This document shows positions 60,426-64,000 of a stretch of DNA of 64,000 nucleotides, piece by piece. Within the stretch, counting starts at the first letter, position 1, and every line of letters begins with the position of its first letter. The stretch spans positions 6,419,001-6,483,000 of the forward strand of contig NZ_CP107902.1 in the NCBI RefSeq assembly GCF_036013935.1, read 5' to 3'. The position numbers and the translations under genes were made by a program. Source of the DNA: Streptomyces sp. NBC_00461 (GTDB lineage: Bacteria; Actinomycetota; Actinomycetes; Streptomycetales; Streptomycetaceae). The notes beneath the pieces were generated by a model. That model made no database searches, had not been told where the DNA came from, and saw only the letters and a list, made by a program, of their open reading frames with translations.

Positions 60426-61493
60426 ATGTCTTCGACCGAGCTGCCGTCCGTGCCGGCGACCAATGTGCTCCCGAAGGTGGCGCCCGTCAGGGTCGCGGAG
60501 GGCGAGCGGCTCAGGTCGGTCGGACTGCCGGGGATCACGCTGACGGTGCGGTCGAGACCACCGACACGCGAGGGGCTGCCGCCCGCGTTGTACGTCCACG
60601 GGCTCGGCGGTTCCTCGCAGAACTGGTCGGCGCTGATGGAGCAGCTGGAGGGGGTCGTCGACGGCGAGGCCGTCGACCTCCCCGGATTCGGCGACTCCCC
60701 GCCGCCGGACGACGGCGACTACTCGGTCACCGGGCACGCGCGCGCGGTCATCCGCTTCCTCGACGGGTCCGGCCGCGGGCCGGTGCACCTCTTCGGCAAC
60801 TCACTCGGTGGCGCCGTCACCACCCGCGTCGCGGCACTGCGCCCCGACCTGGTGCGGACGCTCACGCTCGTGTCGCCGGCGCTGCCGGAGATCCTCGTCC
60901 AGCGGACGGCGGTGCCGACGGCGCTGCTGGCGCTGCCCGGAGTCACCGGCCTGTTCACCCGGCTCACCAGGGAGTGGACCGCGGAGCAGCGCGTTAACGG
61001 GGTGACGGCGCTGTGCTACGGCGACCCCGGACGGGTATCGCCGGAAGGTTTCAGCAACGCCGTGGAGGAGATGGAACGGCGCCTTCAACTGCCGTACTTC
61101 TGGGACGCGATGACGCGTTCCGCGCGCGGGATCGTGAACGCGTACACGCTGGGCGGCCAGCACGGGCTGTGGCGCCAGGCCGAGCGCGTCCTCGCCCCGA
61201 CCCTGCTCGTGTACGGCGGCCGCGACCAACTCGTCGGGTACCGCATGGCGCGGCGGGCGGCTCGCGCCTTCCGCGACTCCCGCCTGCTCACCCTGCCGGA
61301 GGCGGGGCACGTGGCGATGATGGAGTACCCGGAGACGGTGGCCCGCGCCTTCCACGAACTCCTCCGCGATGCGGGCGAGTTGGCAGCGGGTCTTCCACCA
61401 GGGAAGCCGGCCGTCAACGGCTCGGCCTCCGCCGACGGCGGTGATGCGGTCGTCGGCGACGGCGAGACCGCTGCCGAGAGCTCGGGGAGCTGA
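60426..61493 (+). CDS. Alpha/beta hydrolase
   Basis: A 355-residue hydrolase. It has the oxyanion region YVHGLGGSSQNW, a nucleophile elbow GNSLGGAV (Ser near residue 124), an acid region YGGRDQLVGY, and the terminal His in AGHVAMMEYPE. The last 35 residues are Ala/Gly/Ser-rich. GNSLGG rather than GHSLGG is typical of the MhpC/BphD-like branch. It is followed by the DUF3152 gene after 8 bases, so the two are likely an operon. Confidence 0.87.
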   Translation: MSSTELPSVPATNVLPKVAPVRVAEGERLRSVGLPGITLTVRSRPPTREGLPPALYVHGLGGSSQNWSALMEQLEGVVDGEAVDLPGFGDSPPPDDGDYSVTGHARAVIRFLDGSGRGPVHLFGNSLGGAVTTRVAALRPDLVRTLTLVSPALPEILVQRTAVPTALLALPGVTGLFTRLTREWTAEQRVNGVTALCYGDPGRVSPEGFSNAVEEMERRLQLPYFWDAMTRSARGIVNAYTLGGQHGLWRQAERVLAPTLLVYGGRDQLVGYRMARRAARAFRDSRLLTLPEAGHVAMMEYPETVARAFHELLRDAGELAAGLPPGKPAVNGSASADGGDAVVGDGETAAESSGS

Positions 61494-61501
61494 GGGCCGA
61501 C

Positions 61502-63133
61502 GTGGGACGCCACAGCCGCCGCGGAGGCCCGACCTCCGCGAAGGACGCCGGGGACACGGGCGACGGGCGGGAATCCGGGGACTCCGGCGGCTCCGGGGGG
61601 CCCGGAACCGCTGCGGGTACCGGCAGGGCCGGGGCTTCCGCCGGTTCTGCGGGATACCCGGCTCCTGCGGGGCCTGAGGGAGTTGGAGCTTCCACGGGGC
61701 CCTGGGGCGCCAGGGGGCGTCGCGGCGCTCGGGGCTCGGAGGGGCCGGTGCCGCAGGGGCAGGGCCAAGGGCCGGGGCAGGGACCGCAGGGCGGTGCCGG
61801 TGGGCGCAGGGTGCCCGGGCCGCCGTCCGGGCAGCAGCCTTCGACGTACGGGACGCCGGGCAGGGCGGAAGGCACGCCTGCCCGTGGGGTTCCGCGGCCG
61901 GCGGACGGTACGCCGGCACATGGGGTGCCGCGGTTTGCGGACGGTACGCCCGCGCGTGGGGTGCCGCTTCTTCCTGACGGCACGCCCGCGCGTGGTGTTC
62001 CCCGGCTCGCCGACGGCACCCCTGCCCGCGGCACGCCCCAAGTCCGTGGTGGTCACCCCGAGCAGCGTGAAGGCGGCGGCGGATGGGGTGAGCTGAGAGG
62101 GTCCGGCGTCCCCATACCGCGGCAGCGGCAGGCGCCGCCCGGCGGGCCGCGGCAGGACTACCTCGACGCCTTCGGCGAGGACGACGACGTCTTCGCGCCT
62201 CGCAACGCCGTCTCCGCACACGCCTCGGACCCGTACGCCTCCGTCACCGACTGGGATCCGCGCACCGGCGTCGGAGTCCCCTCCGAGACCGACGACGACG
62301 CGCCGCCGGCCGGTGTGCCGACCGGTGTGCCGGCGCAGGCCAAGGGCGGCAAAGGGCGGACGTTCACCGGAATCGCGGCCGCCGCCGTCACCACCGTGCT
62401 GGCCGTGATCGTCGCCGGGCAGGTCACGGACGGGCGCGACGACGACGCCGTAGGAACGCGGTCCGCCACCGACCAGGCGCGGGACGCCCGGGGCTCGGAC
62501 GCGCGGCCGTCCTCGTCGCCGAGCGTGGCGACGCTGACCTATGCGCAGGCGATGGGGGAGAAGTACCCGCTCGGCGCGACGCTCAAGGGGCCGGGGAAGT
62601 TCGACGCGGTCCCCGGGTTCGACAAGGCGCCAGGCACGGGACAGAAGTACACCTACCGCGTGGACGTGGAGCAGGGGCTCGGGCTCGACGGCGCACTCTT
62701 TGCCCAGGCCGTACAGAAGACGCTGAACGACGACCGGAGCTGGGCGCACCACGGCGCCCGGACCTTTGAACGCATCCACACCGGCAAGCCCGACTTCGTG
62801 ATCACACTCGCCAGCCCGGGAACGACGGCGGAATGGTGCGCCAAGTCCGGCCTCGACACCACCGAGGACAACGTCTCGTGCGACTCGGCCTCCACCGAGC
62901 GCGTGATGATCAACGCGTACAGGTGGGCACAGGGATCCCAGACCTACGGTGATCAAATTCACGCCTACCGGCAGATGTTGATCAATCACGAGGTCGGTCA
63001 CCGGCTCGGCCACGGCCACGTCTCCTGCAGCAAGAACGGCCAGCTCGCGCCGGTCATGCAGCAGCAGACCAAGTTCCTCGACCACGACGGGATCCACTGT
63101 CTGCCCAATCCCTGGCCGTACCCGGCGAGTTGA
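61502..63133 (+). CDS. DUF3152 zinc-metalloprotease-like membrane protein
   Basis: A 543-residue protein starting at GTG 61502. The first 270 residues are Gly/Pro/Arg-rich, disordered and cytoplasmic, with five 12-residue repeats. One transmembrane helix lies at about residues 287-305 (FTGIAAAAVTTVLAVIVAG). The outer DUF3152 domain ends with the zincin-like motif HEVGHRLGHGHVSC, giving three His ligands and the catalytic Glu. Two pairs of cysteines probably form disulphides. The Rv3207c homologue sits at the same place in M. tuberculosis. Proteolysis is likely from the motif but has not been shown to my knowledge. Confidence 0.85.
   Translation: MGRHSRRGGPTSAKDAGDTGDGRESGDSGGSGGPGTAAGTGRAGASAGSAGYPAPAGPEGVGASTGPWGARGRRGARGSEGPVPQGQGQGPGQGPQGGAGGRRVPGPPSGQQPSTYGTPGRAEGTPARGVPRPADGTPAHGVPRFADGTPARGVPLLPDGTPARGVPRLADGTPARGTPQVRGGHPEQREGGGGWGELRGSGVPIPRQRQAPPGGPRQDYLDAFGEDDDVFAPRNAVSAHASDPYASVTDWDPRTGVGVPSETDDDAPPAGVPTGVPAQAKGGKGRTFTGIAAAAVTTVLAVIVAGQVTDGRDDDAVGTRSATDQARDARGSDARPSSSPSVATLTYAQAMGEKYPLGATLKGPGKFDAVPGFDKAPGTGQKYTYRVDVEQGLGLDGALFAQAVQKTLNDDRSWAHHGARTFERIHTGKPDFVITLASPGTTAEWCAKSGLDTTEDNVSCDSASTERVMINAYRWAQGSQTYGDQIHAYRQMLINHEVGHRLGHGHVSCSKNGQLAPVMQQQTKFLDHDGIHCLPNPWPYPAS
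61871..62050 (+). repeat. Five 36-bp tandem repeats in the DUF3152 gene
   Basis: Units begin at 61871, 61907, 61943, 61979 and 62015, an exact 36-base period. Each codes for G-T-P-A-(R/H)-G-(V/T)-P and four further residues. Copies differ mainly at third positions. Confidence 0.9.
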
Positions 63134-63153
63134 CAGGCGCCTCATATGTCACG

Positions 63154-63182
63154 TTGACATGCGCAGAAAGTTCATACATATT
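63154..63182 (+). promoter_or_regulatory. Promoter of the leader region before the third peptide transporter
   Basis: A perfect -35 TTGACA (63154-63159) and CATATT (63177-63182) are 17 bases apart. The -10 ends 7 bases before ATG 63190, so the transcript probably begins at that ATG. Confidence 0.5.
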
Positions 63183-63189
63183 TCTGGGC

Positions 63190-63282
63190 ATGTCGACCCC
63201 CCATGCCTTCGCGCGCGCCGCCTTCGAGCTGGCGCTCATCGGCGTGACCCCGCTGTGCGTGGCCGACATCCACTGTCGCTGA
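63190..63282 (+). CDS. Putative leader peptide (uORF, 30 residues)
   Basis: A short frame reads MSTPHAFARAAFELALIGVT, then PLCVADIHCR and stop. It has two cysteines close to the end and a terminal Cys-Arg. There is no Shine-Dalgarno sequence, but the promoter at 63154-63182 would make a leaderless mRNA beginning at its ATG. An imperfect 15-bp hairpin follows at 63325-63365, before the binding-protein gene. This fits a cis-acting leader peptide for attenuation, as in cysteine-rich uORFs of actinobacteria. Translation has not been shown. Confidence 0.4.
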   Translation: MSTPHAFARAAFELALIGVTPLCVADIHCR

Positions 63283-63324
63283 CGTCCGCCTTCAGGCGTT
63301 CGCGTCGCGATCTTTCTTCCCTTC

Positions 63325-63365
63325 GTGAGCCAGTCACTGTGATTCGGTCGCAGTGACTCGGTCAC
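63325..63365 (+). promoter_or_regulatory. Hairpin in the leader region
   Basis: GTGAGCCAGTCACTG (63325-63339) pairs with CAGTGACTCGGTCAC (63351-63365) over 15 positions, with mismatches only in the outer half. It lies between the uORF and the binding-protein gene. No U-tract follows, so it may be an attenuator or an anti-terminator part rather than a simple terminator. Confidence 0.4.
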
Positions 63366-63482
63366 GAATTTCGACGACCTGACGCCCGGGCAGAGGTCTG
63401 TTCACTTTCGTCTCACTCCTCGTCCATCCGTCTCACGATTCGGGCCAACCGGTCCGAACCACCCGAGAGGTCGTCAATTCCG

Positions 63483-64000
63483 ATGCGTCAACCGTCCACC
63501 ACAGCGCGCCGTGTGGCCGCGGCATCCGTAGGCCTGGTTCTGGCAGCGGGCGCCGCCGCCTGCGGGCCGAAGGACAACGATGCCAAGGGCTCCGGTGGCG
63601 ACTCCACCCCGCACAAGGGCGGCACGCTCACGGTCCTGAACTCCGAGGCCCAGACGGACTTCGACCCCGCGCGTCTGTACACCTCCGGCGGCGGCAACGT
63701 CCCGTCGCTGGTCTTCCGCACGCTCACCACCCGCAACCGCGAGAACGGCGCGGCCGGCGCCAAGGTCGTCCCGGACCTCGCCACCGACACCGGGCGCCCC
63801 AACAAGGACGCGACGGTGTGGACGTACACCCTGAAGAAGGGTCTCAAGTACGAGGACGGCACGCCGATCACCTCCGCCGACATCAAGTACGGCATCGAGC
63901 GCTCCTTCGCGCCCGAACTGTCCGGCGGCGCCCCCTACTTGAGGGACTGGCTGGTCGGCGCGGCCGGCTACCAGGGCCCGTACAAGAACAAGAAGGACGC
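63483..64000 (+). CDS. Oligopeptide-binding protein, N-terminal part (cut by window edge)
   Basis: The frame is open from ATG 63483 to the window end (172 codons). A signal peptide with Arg-rich start and Ala-rich core ends at a cysteine near residue 27 (AGAAAC). The usual Leu at lipobox position -3 is Ala, so lipidation is likely but weaker than normal. The mature part fits SBP_bac_5: GGTLTVLNSEAQTDFDPA, then LKKGLKYEDGTPITSADIKYG. GAGAGG lies about 11 bases upstream. It would be the first gene of a third peptide-type ABC operon continuing to the right. Confidence 0.85.
   Translation, partial: MRQPSTTARRVAAASVGLVLAAGAAACGPKDNDAKGSGGDSTPHKGGTLTVLNSEAQTDFDPARLYTSGGGNVPSLVFRTLTTRNRENGAAGAKVVPDLATDTGRPNKDATVWTYTLKKGLKYEDGTPITSADIKYGIERSFAPELSGGAPYLRDWLVGAAGYQGPYKNKKD

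Noticed and set aside
63054..63365. 103-codon minus-strand frame over the leader region
   Set aside because: Antisense to the end of the DUF3152 gene and the promoter; no ribosome binding site or family.
1..64000. tRNA, rRNA, insertion sequence or phage integration site
   Set aside because: No cloverleaf with a proper acceptor end, no rRNA-like stretch, no transposase or integrase frame was seen.

Overview
The window is high-GC actinobacterial chromosome. Strong third-position GC bias, GTG starts, a mycothiol gene (mshB), DUF3117/DUF3107/DUF3152 proteins and a DesK/DesR-type cassette point to Streptomyces. There are no rRNA or tRNA genes, insertion sequences or phage genes. It reads as core chromosome bracketed by peptide-transport loci.

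Layout. (1) 1-13460: the tail of an Rpn-like protein, then two complete oligopeptide-type ABC operons (minus strand 401-6283, plus strand 7855-13460) around an amidohydrolase gene. The minus-strand operon has a chitinase/DasR-type operator in its leader. (2) 13572-17448: an S9 peptidase, a tiny membrane protein, mshB and a coupled membrane protein. (3) 17603-23481: a large peptidoglycan-binding-like membrane protein, then an ABC-2 exporter with a histidine kinase and LuxR-type regulator. (4) 23495-34287: SirB1-like and GNAT genes, ferredoxin plus dapC, an envelope hydrolase candidate, dapE, a LOG-family gene, a divergent folP paralogue, a DivIVA-like gene coupled to tag, an enoyl-CoA hydratase under a perfect palindrome, and a DUF3117 gene. 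(5) 34392-47804: O-methyltransferase, sigE/anti-sigma/HtrA/TatB envelope-stress cassette, Mrp, DUF1003, MgtE-N/CBS protein, a lipoprotein, CorA and a SUFU-domain protein. (6) 47848-53951: MFS transporter, DUF6758-like protein, PHP phosphoesterase, MarC, a 50-residue protein behind a SigR-type promoter, a NYN nuclease and an alpha/beta hydrolase. (7) 54174-63133: DEAD-box helicase with a 15-fold Lys/Arg/Ala repeat tail, MiaE-like ferritin-fold protein, DUF3107, TetR, an acidic protein, a second alpha/beta hydrolase and a DUF3152 metalloprotease-like protein. (8) 63134-64000: a probable leader-peptide region in front of a third oligopeptide-binding lipoprotein, cut by the window end.

From memory, much of the order matches Mycobacterium tuberculosis: mshB (Rv1170-71), fdxC/dapC (Rv1177-78), dapE to DUF3117 (Rv1202-1211), methyltransferase to tatB (Rv1220c-1224), mrp to MgtE-like (Rv1229c-1232c), corA (Rv1239c) and DUF3152/TetR/DUF3107/MiaE-like/DEAD (Rv3207c-3211).

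The least ordinary observations are: an ATT start for the O-methyltransferase and a CTG start for the helicase, both with good Shine-Dalgarno sequences; a four-fold GD(F/Y)EL motif in the cytoplasmic tail of HtrA; a consensus SigR promoter before a 50-residue orphan protein; a leaderless cysteine-containing uORF before the third peptide transporter; and the chitinase-type operator before a peptide-family ABC operon.
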